Positions 23,823 to 36,119 of a stretch of DNA of 64,000 bases are shown here, in pieces. The DNA comes from Labyrinthula sp. Ha (lineage: Eukaryota > Sar > Bigyra > Labyrinthulida > Labyrinthulaceae): the NCBI GenBank assembly GCA_015227615.1, contig JAALGZ010000001.1, positions 744,001 through 808,000 of the forward strand. Reading direction: 5' to 3'. A program made the translations under genes and the position numbers. Under the pieces are notes generated by a model. The model saw only the letters and a program-made list of their open reading frames with translations, made no database searches and was not told the DNA's origin. The stretch's first letter is position 1. The number at the start of each line of letters is the position of its first letter.

Positions 23823-25570
23823 ATGTCTTTTGAAGAGTATCAGGTCAGGACGATAGAATTCAATGATTTTGCTTCTTCAGATGCAAATACGCTGAATGCA
23901 TTGAAACATGAGCTTGCCGAAGTTGGTTTGTTTGGTCTTGTTAACATACCTGGTTTTACGGAATTGTCAAGAACTACTCTGGGCGCAAGCAGCAACTGTG
24001 CTAACTCCGCGGCTTTGACAAAAGGCCAGAAGAACGTGTTTAATTTTGCTGACGGGACAAAACGAATCACTTTTGCTGCGGAAAATAGTGTGGGCTTGTT
24101 TCCAGGTGAAATCAGTGTCGATCCGACAGGTGCGTGTGATGGGTTTGTATCCCACCAGGCCAAACTGCGTGAAGAAGTTACTTCTTTGATAAGTTTGTTC
24201 ACCGAGGTTTTAGTTGACGCATATGGCTCAATTGAATTCGAAGATCAATTTTTCGATCTACAAAAAAACGCAAATATTAAGACCTATGCCGATTTGTTCC
24301 ATTCCGGTAGCTCTCTGGATCATTTCCATACATACAAAGCTCCCCATGAAAAAACAGAGTCGGGTTTCACTCTTGATCTGCATACAGACCATGGATTGTT
24401 TATTGCTTTGACTCCAGCAAAAATATTTGATGTAACTGGAAAAGAACAACAACTGAATGAGAATGACTTTTTCATTCAACTGGCTAGTGGAATGGTTGTG
24501 CAACCTGATCTCCAAGGAATTGATTTGCTATTTATGGTTGGTGAAGGTTTGGCTCACTGGGGCTCCTCAGAAAACTCACGCTTTCGTGCTGTCCCACATG
24601 CAATGAATATGCCTCACCTCGCTAAGACGTATATCCTATATTTTTTATAGTTTTCAGGCATTCTCGCTCCTGGTATGGAAGGATGGTGCTACCAAATGAA
24701 TCTGTTTTGATTCCTTCCTATGGGCGGACATTTGGAGAAATGAGAAGGCTCTATACTAATTTCAAAGCTGGCATGAAAGAAAATTCCGGTTCTGCAAGTG
24801 CTCTTCACCTAAAAAAAGAATATTTGCATGAGGTGAACTCGGTTTGTTCCACTGATAGAATTCTTGACCCTAGAATGTTACAGGAAACATGTGGAGAAGA
24901 TGAAATATTTTGTTGGATTTCTTGTCAGGCAGTGTTGGAATGCGATGCTGGTGCTGAAACTATTTGTGGTCGCACAGCGGAGAATGGAAGCTTTGTTGAG
25001 TGTATCGATGGGGGGCATGTGTCCGGAAACCACGATTGTGAACTCGAATGTTTTGGTGGTGATTCCACTGACGGAAGTGGATCAGGAGTACAAAGTTCGC
25101 CGTCCAGGTTCTGCTCTGGGATTGTCACCGATATGTACATGCAAGGTTTTACTGGTTTGGGTGAACGAAACGAATGCGTTGTCTTTCTACTCCCAGACTG
25201 GGTACTGGATACAGAATTGAAATTTGCTTTCGGTTGTCTAGGTGCTGTGTTACTTGCGGTTTGTGCAGAGTCTATTACCTTCGTGCGCAGAAGGTTTAAT
25301 GGGAGTGATAATTCATTAACCATGCAAGGAGTTAAAACGGGGCTGTATCTGATCCAGGTTATTATTGGTTATTTGGCTATGCTCGTGGCGATGACTTACT
25401 CGGTATACTTATTTGTCTTGGTTGTCGTTGGATACATGGTTGGCCATAGATTGTTTAATTATAATATCAAGGAAGAGAAGAAGGAGGAGGAGGAAGAAAG
25501 ATGCTGCTACTGCTGTCCTCCTAATGATCCTAATTGCTGTTGCAAGCGTCGTGAACGTGGAGAGGAATAA
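23823..25570 (+). CDS. Oxygenase-like domain fused to Ctr copper transporter (paralogue B, spliced)
   Basis: Two exons, 23823-24628 and 24658-25570, joined over a 29-nt intron give 572 aa colinear with the divergent neighbour. The oxygenase-like part has HTD (H187, D189), distal VPH (H259), RSWYGR (272-277) and the extra HFHTY. The Cys-rich module keeps about ten Cys including CWISC and CELEC. Ctr features are M428-Y-M430, helices ~458-477, ~495-514 and ~515-531, MLVAM (510-514) and GYMVG (527-531). The cytosolic tail is Glu/Lys-rich and ends in Cys clusters (CCYCC, CCC), suited to handing copper to chaperones. Unlike A, no signal peptide is visible at the chosen ATG; an upstream exon is possible. 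The unspliced frame ends inside the intron, so the gene looks like two ORFs until spliced. Confidence 0.8.
24629..24657 (+). other. 29-nt intron in oxygenase-Ctr paralogue B
   Basis: Begins GTATAT and ends TTTTCAG. Removal joins K-T to H-S-R-S-W-Y-G-R and restores exactly the alignment with paralogue A, which has no intron here. Length is not a multiple of three and the intron contains an in-frame stop, so splicing is needed for a full protein. Confidence 0.9.
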
Positions 25571-28500
25571 ATTTATGTGTATTTTGGCATTTACTTTTAC
25601 TGTTTAAGATGATTTCAGAATATTCAGACTTCAACTTTCTTCATTTATTTGTGTTAGCGAAACAGCTCATCTGAACGAACAATGTCTAGAATACTAAGAA
25701 TATCTCTTGGAAAGGTTTGTTTAGGTCAGTTACACTTTGACTCGCGGCAAAAAAGAGCCTGTTCCATTATAAATATGAATGAAAAGGTTAAGGCCAATTA
25801 CACTCATATGCAATGCTGCACCAGAATTGTCATAACTGCTTTTAAAGAAAGCGCGCTGCAGCCAATTTAAAACCTCACCTCAAGCTAAGAAACAGATTCG
25901 GAATCCTTGAATTAATGTTTATTGTACTTTGACTATATATATAAATAATGAAGAAACGTCACTGACGAAATGATACAGGAAAAAAACTCCCCTTTACCCT
26001 CCATAGCCCACAATCTCCTGTGTTTGATCTAGTTCCTGGAAGGTTGCAGTAGATAGTTGCCAAGGGCATTGGACAACGAAGTAGGAGTAGCCTTCCAACC
26101 ATAACATCAATCATATCTCGTGCTAAAGCTCTGTAGAGCGTGCTCGACTTCCAACATGCCATTAAGAGCCTTTAGTTTATAGTTTCTACGCATTATGTAA
26201 CCAGTACAATTTCTTATTGAGACGATGTCTTGGAAAATTAGAAAATCTAAGAGAAAACTTAACCCTGAGATAGGAAAGATCAAATCTACGCGATGGTCAG
26301 CCTGCCCATATAGCCTCATTGGTCAACATACCAGATCTTCAAAATGATTTTCCTGAGAGCACTGCTTTTCTTACTTCTTCTAACTCAAATACCTACACCT
26401 ATAAGTAGGCAAGATATCAAAGAAAGAATCATCCAAGGCCCTCTCCGGTACGCCCACCTATTACTACTCTCAGACGAACCAATGCCTTCGGGTTCACCTT
26501 CCCATACCAAAGCAGACTACTGAGACAAAAAAATTATTCCTTCAGCAGAGGCAGAACCTACTCAGTAATCTCTCTCAAGTTATAGGAAGAAAAGGTCCTT
26601 TCTTCCCCAGTTCTTAATGCTATTGAGTGGGTTACTCGCAAAATCAAACCCTGAATCACTATCCTCTCACATATATCAGGATGCTCCATAGAGAAAATGA
26701 GTCCCACCTATCAGCCTATTCCATAACGACGAATAACTAGCAGAATTTGTGCTTGTTTCTGTACATACAGCTGAACTAGAAGGCTAGTCAATGCATCAAA
26801 TTCATATCTCCAACAGTATCGAGCCGAAAAAAAGAATGCTAGAAAAACGAAGACAGTTTAATCTTTTACATCAGAGCTTCTTAGTATTTATATTTGACCT
26901 ATCAGCGTAAGTAATAAATCACGTGAAAGGGAGAGTTGGACGAATGAATAATAATAATGTCACTCGTTTTATTTTGGTCATTCCACAGGAAAGTATTCTA
27001 GCAAAAATTACCCAGAAGACGACAGTCTTGACAGACTGATAAATAGTCCAGGAATTAGCTCAAACATCATTCTAGATCTACAAAAAAAATAGTCGAAGTG
27101 AGAATCTTCATTCAGAAATCCGAAATGTATTAACCTGGTCCTACAATTTCTACTCTGTTTAAATCTGAAGATTATATAAGCAACTGCAGCGGGAAAACGC
27201 AAGATAATTGTGTGGAACATACAGGAACCCTTAATGTTGCTCACCTAATGGATTTGTATGAGAAGCTACTCGAATACCCTTTTTATATGTGATGCCTAAT
27301 ATACATAGTAAAAACAGGTAGTTAAGTACGTTTGCTGCCTACGATTAATTTGGATGATTATCTTAGTAATGATTACGTTATCCAATAACACTTTAGAATT
27401 TTCACCGCGAAATTAGAGATTGTTCTACATAAAACAATAATGCTATTTAGAACCTAATTAAAAGGTGCACAATAGTTATTATGAAAGTATTCGTCAAAGA
27501 AATAAAATCACAAAAAAATCAACGAATGTAAATTCAATTGAAACCTCAAGCTAATATGCCGAACTACACAATATTATAGACTAATAAGAATTTACTCAAA
27601 GGAATTAGAAGCTTAAAGTGCATATTGATCAAATTAATAATAATTTAAGTAATTAAAAGTCTTATTGTCTACCCATTCCATTAGAGAATGTTACTAAACC
27701 AAGTTACCTCGGTCTTCATGTGCTATACAGTAGCTGACAATATGTACAAGAGCTGGATGTTAATTAGAACTCACAATTTAGTGATTTGGATTATCCCGGT
27801 TTAGCTCTATTCACCTTATAGTTTCTGTTAATTTGTAAAATAATGTAAATTCTCAGAAGAACATTGCATTGGGTAATATTAAAATTTAGACCATGATCAA
27901 TGGTTCTTCCCCCTCAACTTGTCATAACTCAATAGGAATATCGCGGATCCGGTAACAGGCTAATAGAGACAAGAAGAGGGAGTGGATACATTCTAAAATA
28001 GTGGAAAATTAAACAACATATACTCATTTGTATTTGACTAGCCGTTGACATACCTTAGCAGACAGATCACCTCTTCTACACGGGCTATGCCTTATGGTTT
28101 ATCTAACTCCCTGTGTTTTATCTATCAGCACTTGAGAGGACAACAATTTAGTACAGAAGATTTATCCAGCCTTTGGCAATACCAAAGCAGGGGGGTTATG
28201 AATGAAGTGGAAGTAAAAGTCCTTAGAGAAGAGATAAAAACTTCGATAGAGTGTGCATCAGGCCACATAAGATATATAGAAGACGGAATATACTCAATTG
28301 TAGAAGGTATCATTAATGCATTCAAGCTTGAGTAAAACGTAAGGGACCTAAGTTTTTATTAATGAAACAGTTTAAATATATTTAATGCTTGTTAAAGGGA
28401 ATAAGAACTACGGTTATTCAATGCTTAAGATAACAGCTTTACGAATCTGTAGCTCCTAGTGTTCAGAGGACAAAACATAATCTGGAAATAATACCAGATA

Positions 28501-31500
28501 AAAACTACTGGGCTAATGATTAAGGCCTAAAGAAGCATAAAACTTGTTATTATATAGATTTAATCAGGGTACCGTTCATTTATTTGGAGCATTAAAGGTA
28601 CCAGTCCGGAGTTGATTCAACTGAAGACTGATGCTTACATATTTCATAGAAACATTTGTTGGTAGGCATAACAGTATGTACGCCCACTCCAGTAATAACA
28701 CTACTACTTTTGGTTATGAATGCTCTTTTATGAATAGGATATAGTAGCTGGAAATTAGGAACTTTTTGAAAATTGTGCATAATGTAGTCAATCCAAGAAC
28801 AGTTACTCTCGCCGATTACCTCTAACAGAAGCAAACTCGCCCTAATGAAATCATTCCATGTAGTTGATTTCAGCTCGTATTTCTTAAACAATTAGTATTC
28901 TGAAATATAACGTTGGTACAGGTTTATCAATAGCATATACTACAAACTAGAATATAATATGGACTATTTGATGGGTATTTTTAACTAGTTTCTTAACTGG
29001 CGCTGTGTTCACCTGTACTCTAAAATAGTTTCTGAAGAGTGAGTCGTTCAATAATCAATATTAATATACTATTACAACATCGATCTCCCACTATCCCTTT
29101 CTTATAATAAGGACAGTACTGGTTTCCACTCGGTTATGTTGGGGTTATTACATATGATAATATTTGTACAAATAAATTTACTTAGACTATGTCTTCAGTG
29201 AGGAACTTTAATCTGTACAGCATTATTTCTTTGATATACCATAATCATCACTTCACCAAGCTGCGTGATCATGTATATAATAATAACGAGAGAAACTCTG
29301 ACTTTTTTTGATTGGTTGTACTGCTAGCGATACATTGTAGGCTCAGAAGTAGATCAAACATCCGTTTCTAGCTTAATTTTTTGTAAGGAACAGTGGGAAC
29401 TCAATATGAAGTGTCATTTCCTACATACATTAGTTATAATAGGAATATCAAGCTCGCATCCAACAGGTCAAAAATATGACAGTTACTGTTGTATACTTAT
29501 TATCGAATAATTTTAAACTTTGTTTCTTTTCATATGATCCTTAATCTTCGAATGCAACAAGTTTTTGATTATCAGGCTAGCTATTGCGTGTGACACTCTA
29601 GTTACTATGCAGTATAACTATCCATATTCAAGTTTAATACGTTTTCAGTCTTTAAACTAGTTTGAACTTAGATATTGTGTCAACTTTAGGTAAAAAAGTC
29701 GGTGATATTACTGAATAATTGTAGGGCTGTGAATGAAAATTACTCAACTTCCACTGGGTTTTAGGTTGGTGTTCTTAGGTTTAAGGGATAGAAAGGCCTT
29801 TTGAATATCCAACCTTGACTCTGCTCACGATTGTGGATTTTAAATAACATCTTCTATTAAATATTGTGAAATCTTATACTTTTCTATGAGAATATGTTAA
29901 CTATTTTTGGTTTACTTTGAGAACTGCAATTTATATTTTGTTCTCTTATGAACAGGAGTTTTCTTGGCAGGGTTCACTTGTCTGGATTTCTCAAAAGTAC
30001 CGATTGCAGTATCTGTTAAACTATATTTACTTATACTGTAAAATATTGACTAAGGGGGTTATTCTAACTATTCAGAATTTATCATAAGAGTTTTCTACAT
30101 TAATACGGTGGATTTACCTATTGTTAAGTAAAACTGGAAATAAATTACTATTCTATATACCAAAAAGAAAGTGGCCAAAATATATCGATAAAGTTTCTAT
30201 GATGAGTACCACGTGTAAAGTTCCCGTCACTAATGCTATAGGGTCTGGTTACTAACAATGATATTTTATATTTAACTTATCATTACATCATAATCTTAAA
30301 ATAAAGTGCACATTGAAATCACGCTATAAAATTACCCAGTTGCTCTCTGACATTGAACACCAACCGGTTTACTAAAGCATTTCCCATATATATGTCAAGT
30401 AAAAAAATAACGTATCTAACCATATGTGTATAGATATTGCGTTTCATATTGATTAAGCTCGAAAACCACTTCGTGAATTATACCTTAGCCACAGAATTGC
30501 AAGGTTACTAACTACTTGGTGAGTTGTATTATGTTTTAGACACAATGTTTACTCTTTAAGCTTGTGTTAAGTGTACCTTAAACTCAGCAAAACGCGTTAC
30601 CCTCGAATAGTTAGCTATAGACAATGCTTTACTTTTCTTAAGCTAATAATATTTTTGATGCCCGTGTGAACTCTTTTATTTGTTTTATGTTTCTTACACT
30701 TCAAGAGCGTATCTTCTAACCCATGAAGATCTTTAAATAGATAATTTCTTACGATTAAAAAACTTAATATCTTTTTGCTATTATTAATATAATTACTAAC
30801 TTTTCAAAATAATGTTCGGAGAGTATACCACAACCTACTCTAAAGTAAATATAGTCTATGAACTAGTCCATATAAGAGAAGTTATTTGCGTAGAAGAACG
30901 CAGCGTTTGGAAATTTTTGCTTAGAGCTACCTTCTTGGATATTCCAGTGAGGCAGCTAGTCGTAGTTAACTATAACTTACTCTAGAAACGTTTAAATACT
31001 TAGATTTTGAGCTCTTAGTGTACAAATTTCTGTCGTGACACTGCAATACACTCGTGTCGATGTTTCCGTTACTCCATGTCATTACTCTAGCCTAACTATG
31101 TAATATTATATTACTCTAGCCCTCGATACAATATCAGCACTTCAGGGAGAATGAATGAAAAGAACAAAACCGTCGAAAAAAATGGTACTTATCTGCTACT
31201 ATATAGGCAGATTTTTCATGAAAACCTAACTGAAGATGAATAACTGCAAGTTGCAAAGAAAAAATAACAACACTTAATTATATATGTTGTACTGAATATC
31301 TGAGTGTAACATCTTGCAATTTCAAGCTAGCATCATACCAGTAAAATATTGGGAAATGGCAGGTAATTCTCTCGCCCCCTTGTCTAGTGCCAGGACATGG
31401 GCCATACTAGTTTCAAATCGATTAATTTGCTGAAATTAGAGGGAAATTCCCGGGAAGATACTAAAAAGGTAGCATCGTCTATCCATTTTTTTAATTAAAT

Positions 31501-32568
31501 ATTTTTTAGAAAAACCTCTCGTTCTGAAATTTTTAAACTATTTTCTATATCTTAATTGCGTGCTTGTATGAACCTATAGTTCATATAGAACAAAATAATT
31601 TCTAAGGATCTGTTTATAAGGTATGATGACCGTTAAATATGTAATATGTATAAGCAGGCAGTTAATAGGCACTGAATTACATTGACAAAGGCCTAGAATA
31701 TAAATTAGAAGGTCTAGTTAACTATTTGCTTTTTAAGCGCTTACTCGAGCCCAGAGGGAAAGCTAGACTAATGGAGAAACCAACTAACTTTATGATTAAA
31801 TGCTGTAAGTTGCTATATGAACGCTTTTCGTCTGATTAGAAAACTTGAAAAAGGGTACTTTTAGGAGCTATGCCTGAATGCTAACAGTATAACATTTCTG
31901 GCAACTTCTTACAGTCTCAATCAGATTGGTTTCTTAGGAACGTGCAGCCCTTAACTGTGTTACTTACATCATGTCAAAGTCTTAATAAAATATTCGAAGC
32001 CCTTATTTAGCTCGTTAACTGTCATCTGAATTCCTTACTGCAACCAACTTGTTTGTATGTCAGAAAATACACCTCTCAATTTTCTTAGGCATGAGTACTT
32101 TCTAATCCTCGCTCCAAGATGTCAACAAGATTAATATCAACCATAAACTATTATAATATGGAAAGCTAAAATCAATAACCTAGACGAAATATATTTAAAT
32201 AACCAATCTAGTTATGCTCTTTTCCCACAAGGTAAAAAACAAAGGAGCTGTGCTAGTTACTTTGCTTTCCTCTATTGATTCCAACTTTGTTTCTAAATAT
32301 TTTGAAACCTTGTTAAAAAATAAAATATAATCACAAAATACTCTTTAACAAATGAGTTTGTTTCTTATAATATTAAACGAATAATAATTTTAAATATTGA
32401 ACCGAAACTATAGTATTCTCAATCTCTAATATTTGAGCATATATACACTGTGTACATAATAGTATTGTGTACACAATATCACAACATTTGAAAAAGAGCC
32501 AAAGAATTCGCAACTGCAAAATAATCTCCTTTCTAAGAAAACTGAACTCAAAACAGCAAGAAAACAAA
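25571..32568. other. Seven-kilobase gene-poor stretch
   Basis: Dense stops on both strands. One small ORF at 28087-28335 is listed separately as a weak candidate; others are shorter and featureless. A short direct repeat of TTACTCTAGCC occurs twice near 31080-31125 around an AT-rich near-palindrome. No RNA gene or mobile element was recognised. Confidence 0.55.
28087..28335 (+). CDS. Weak candidate small protein, unknown
   Basis: An ATG-started 82-codon ORF. The second half is charged and amphipathic (for example EVEVKVLREEIKTS and SIVEGIINAFKLE), more protein-like than other ORFs in this stretch. The antisense strand is also open over nearly the same range and no family is recognised. ORFs of this length are expected by chance here, so it is listed only for completeness. 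Confidence 0.18.
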   Translation: MPYGLSNSLCFIYQHLRGQQFSTEDLSSLWQYQSRGVMNEVEVKVLREEIKTSIECASGHIRYIEDGIYSIVEGIINAFKLE

Positions 32569-33228
32569 ATGGAAATACAAAATTTCAATTCAACAATAAT
32601 TTATAATACAATGCGACAGTTTTCTCGAACAGGATATTTAAGCAAAGAAATCTGTCAAGAACTCTGCGACGTATGGACACAGAGTGCCGGTATACATCTT
32701 GATGAACCAAAGAGCCAGAAAACTCCAGATCTGTCTCTTCTCGAACCTAAAAAGGGAGATTTTAACTTTTTTGGAGCATTCGCAAAAGTTATAGAAAGAG
32801 AAATGGGAATCAATACTGAGATTGAAATCTCGGATGACGAAAGTGAAGAGAGTGAAATTGTTTGTTTCACACTAGAAAAACCAAAGATAACTGAAGATTT
32901 CAACGAAAATGAACTCTTCTGGAACGCCGATGTGGATGAAGATGGTGCATCGGTAGATTTCACTTTATCTCCAAAACGTGCTTTTCTTGGTCTTGTTTAT
33001 CCTTTAGGGAAAAGGCAAAATAGTGAAACTTTTTCAATTGAACGAGAACTTGATGAAAATATATTTTATCCTAATCTAGAAAGTGAAAACTTACTTCTTG
33101 GAACTGTTCTTCGAGTTATTCCTAAAGGAAAAGATAAAATTAGTATCTCTGCGAAAAACTGTATTCTCAAAATAAATGGACAAGAAACCTTTTATAAAAC
33201 TCTTCAAATTCTGTTAAATAGAAAATAG
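32569..33228 (+). CDS. GTF2A1: TFIIA large subunit (alpha/beta), RNA polymerase II general factor
   Basis: 219 aa from the ATG at 32569; the reading frame is open further upstream without an ATG. The N-terminus (TIIYNTMRQF, then LSKEICQELCDVW) matches the alpha-subunit four-helix-bundle segment, which pairs with the small subunit. The middle is acidic (SDDESEESE), as expected for the variable linker. The C-terminal ~50 residues (LLLGTVLRVIPKGKDK, then CILKINGQE) match the beta-barrel strand pattern that contacts TBP and DNA. TFIIA stabilises TBP on promoters in the nucleus. It is much shorter than the human protein because the linker is short. It converges on the zinc-knuckle gene, with 110 bp between stops. 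The C-terminal match is moderate, so identity is probable rather than certain. Confidence 0.72.
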   Translation: MEIQNFNSTIIYNTMRQFSRTGYLSKEICQELCDVWTQSAGIHLDEPKSQKTPDLSLLEPKKGDFNFFGAFAKVIEREMGINTEIEISDDESEESEIVCFTLEKPKITEDFNENELFWNADVDEDGASVDFTLSPKRAFLGLVYPLGKRQNSETFSIERELDENIFYPNLESENLLLGTVLRVIPKGKDKISISAKNCILKINGQETFYKTLQILLNRK

Positions 33229-33338
33229 AGGAAAAAAAGTAGTTGTGAACACAAAACTAGTTTAAAGCAACAAACACTACGTTTAAGATAAAAATATAGG
33301 TTTAAGCTATGGAGTCTATTGAACACGAATGAAAAGAG

Positions 33339-33974
33339 TTACTCCTCTGCATCTTCTGGTTCAGGTTGCGGAGTATCTCCAAGTTCAAGACCTCTAGTTC
33401 GTTCTGTGATTTGCTTCAAAATCTGCTCACCACTTCCATAGTTAGGAGCTTGACGTTGTTGAAGATACATGCTTGGACTATATTGTAGATTTGCCCTCAA
33501 TGCAGGAATCTGTGCCTGCTGTTGAGGTGTTGACATAGTAGGCTGAAGCTGTTGTTGCAAAGAAGGTAAGTTAATTCCAGCACTCATTAAGAAGTTTTGT
33601 TGTTGAGCTTGTTGTACTTGAAGAAACTGCAAATATTGTCTTTGCTGTTCTTGTTGTTGTTGAAGTAAAAGCAAAGGATTATTCTGTAGAAGCTTAGCTT
33701 TCAAAGGATGTGGAACTTGAACACCTTCAAACTCTTCTTTTTTTGGACACTGTTGAAACCAATGTGAACTTTCTTCTCCACCTGGTTGTAAACAGAATTT
33801 ACAGACATAGCCTTTCCTGGGTGGTGAGAAAGTTCTGGTTTCATCTACTTTTCCTTTAAGTGGACAAAGTTGATACCAATGGGAATCAGGTTGACCTCCT
33901 TCTTGGCCACATATCTTACACTTATATCCTGCTTTTGGTGCGGGCCTTCCTTCCATAGGTACAAAATCCATCAT
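33339..33974 (-). CDS. Double zinc-knuckle, Gln-rich protein
   Basis: 211 aa from the ATG at 33974 (a tandem ATG follows). Two near-identical metal-binding motifs of spacing C-x2-C-x9-H-x4-C occur at residues 19-37 and 58-76, each inside a GYxCKxC...SHWxQxCP context. They resemble the CCHC knuckles of RNA-processing proteins (GYxCxxCxxxGHxxxxCP) with about five extra residues before the His. From about residue 100 on the chain is rich in Gln and Leu, and the tail is acidic. Nucleic-acid binding, probably of single-stranded RNA, is the likely role of the knuckles; the Gln-rich part could mediate assembly. No specific orthologue is recognised. Confidence 0.75.
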   Translation of the reverse strand: MMDFVPMEGRPAPKAGYKCKICGQEGGQPDSHWYQLCPLKGKVDETRTFSPPRKGYVCKFCLQPGGEESSHWFQQCPKKEEFEGVQVPHPLKAKLLQNNPLLLLQQQQEQQRQYLQFLQVQQAQQQNFLMSAGINLPSLQQQLQPTMSTPQQQAQIPALRANLQYSPSMYLQQRQAPNYGSGEQILKQITERTRGLELGDTPQPEPEDAEE

Positions 33975-34555
33975 AAAGTATTTGTATTTTAGAGTCAAAT
34001 ATCAGATAAATCTTTTCGGATAAGAGAAAACTTTTTTGTTTTTTCTTGTGAGATAAAAGGTTTTGAAGAAAAGATAAACTGACTGGACTGGAAGCCTTTG
34101 GGTGAACAATATCACAACTAGTTTTAACAACTGACTTCAATAAAATTGTTTTTGTGTTCTGTCTTTTATGTGTCAAATAAACTTGGTTCGTTTCTGGACT
34201 TTTTTATTTCCCACCAGCACTAGGACTATTCCTTTGTAACCCTACGGCCTTTTCTTTACTAGTTCACTTAATAAATGTTTCAAAATATTGTGAGCGCTGG
34301 CTTTTTTTCAAGTGTGAACTGTGAAAGAAAATTCACGCATGTCGGATAGATAAAGTTAAGCTGTTGTTGCAGTATAGCTTCATGAGGCAATTGTGTTTTC
34401 AGTATCTGGTTAGTCATTCAGATCCTCCCTTTCCCAAATAATATATCACTGTGCCGTTATCTTTCGTAATACTAAATATCGAATACTTTGGCTTTATTTT
34501 TACTACCTTATCAGATAGTGGGATAACGATATGTATCGGGAGGTTTTATTTGTAA

Positions 34556-34726
34556 CGGCATACTTCGCAAACACGAGCCAATGACACGGCCAGTGGTCAT
34601 TTTTATGTTCGAATTGGACATCCCAAAAGTGATCGGTTTAATATTAATCTTTCGGGATGGCCTTCGGAAATTTCTCGGGAATGGTTTTTTCTTGGTAGGT
34701 CGAATTATGGAGGGCGAAGTTCTGAA
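34556..34726 (+). other. Short coding-like island, unidentified
   Basis: 57 open codons in a patch visibly richer in G and C than its surroundings. The translation contains HFYVRIGHPKSDRFNINL and SREWFF, which faintly recall the DRFxINL strand of galectin-type lectins, but the following HxNPR strand is missing. There is no ATG in this frame, and a second frame is also open over the segment. A lone exon, a gene relic or chance are all possible. Confidence 0.15.
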
Positions 34727-36077
34727 TAGCGCGAGTATTAGACTGGGTTATACCGTATAAGAGTTGATAACCGGGAATTTGAAAAACCAAGAATCTTGAA
34801 AGTTTTGATCTTGAATTCTGCTTATATTGTTACTTTTGTTATTCATTATTTCTAAAAAATATTTCCCGTTTCTAAGCTTTTTATGGGAAAGATATCTCAA
34901 AAGTTTTTGGGGTATGGAAACAAGGGTCAAACCCGGGAAGCATAGCAAGAACAAATAATCCAAGATCTTGTCTCATCAAAATTTAATAAACCAAGAATCT
35001 CATAAGTTTGGAAAGAGTATCTACAATGGGAAAACTAGTATTGAATGAAAGTTGAGAGTCTTGAATATAAGTATCTTATATTTGCACTTGGGGATTGAAG
35101 AATAACAAAGAAGAAGCGGCTTTTAGGTAAACTCTTCCTTAATATAATGTTTGGACCACCCTGGTTATGATAGTTCTATATTCCAAACTGCAAGATAAAA
35201 ACCAGAATGAAAAAAAAACACAAATAAATCGGATTAACTGAATATTATGAAACTATCAAACACATTCTAATTCAGGACTCAAAATATTTCACTAGAACTA
35301 ACCTACACCTTCCGGTTAACATGGAAACATTGTGAGGTAAAACAAGATTGTTTTAAAGGTAAAGGCTTTGACCTTCAACACATAATCTTAAGAACCAACT
35401 TCACGCTTAATGTCAAAGCTTCAGTAAAATTAAAACAATAGTCTCTGCTTTCTTGGCGGTACGCTCCTCTACTTGGCATAGGAACACCTCCAAGTTTTAA
35501 TCAACCTAAATAGAAGGCGTATATTTCCTAGGTCAACGGTGGAAAACCGTCTACCCTATCATAAGATTAGAATCACCCGTGGTTTATATTCCGAAGGTGT
35601 CAAGAATTGATACACAAGTCTGCTGTTACAATTAAATACTTTAAGTTTTTGCCTCGTCTCAAATCAGGCTAATATACAATTAAGTTAGTAACTAGATATA
35701 TTTCGACCGTGTAAGTCACTCTACACTTTACAGGCACATTGCCGCAACGGCAATATAAAGATAGTCGCTAACTATATCAGAATACCTTCCAAGGAGCTGT
35801 TGTGATTTTTAAGCCTGAAGCAAGTGATAAGATCGGAAGCCAGTAACACTAGCTTCTGGGATGCTCTCATCAAACGTAGAAACGGTTCCTCTCAAAACCA
35901 CCTCAAAGTGACCAATTTCTTGGTACTTTCCTGTTGAGAGGGGTAGATAATAGTTTAAGCCATTTTTTGCGGGTTACACGAGGCCAAATGGCACATGAAA
36001 TGAAGAACATCTTGTATTCCTTGTTGAGCGCTTATCAATGAGTAGATGCTGATACGCTCATATTTTAGTAAATATTT

Positions 36078-36119
36078 CCCTGCAGCGTAAGTCAACATAT
36101 ATATATTGTTGCTGCAGGG
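36078..36119. repeat. Stem-loop with perfect 9-bp GC-containing arms
   Basis: Arms CCCTGCAGC (36078-36086) and GCTGCAGGG (36111-36119) are exact complements. The 24-nt interior contains a further weak AT self-complementarity, so a longer imperfect hairpin could form. Function unknown. Confidence 0.4.

Noticed and set aside
26120-26145. AGCTC...GAGC resembling a tRNA D-arm
   Set aside because: The loop is only three bases and no T-arm follows.
29162-29175. 14-bp AT-rich palindrome TATTTGTACAAATA
   Set aside because: Low-complexity palindromes of this size are expected in such AT-rich sequence.
31080-31125. Direct repeat TTACTCTAGCC around an AT near-palindrome as a transposon footprint
   Set aside because: Too short and without any recognisable terminal structure.
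34785-35000. Repeated word AACCAAGAATCT as a tandem repeat family
   Set aside because: Only two copies with weakly similar flanks; may be chance in AT-rich DNA.
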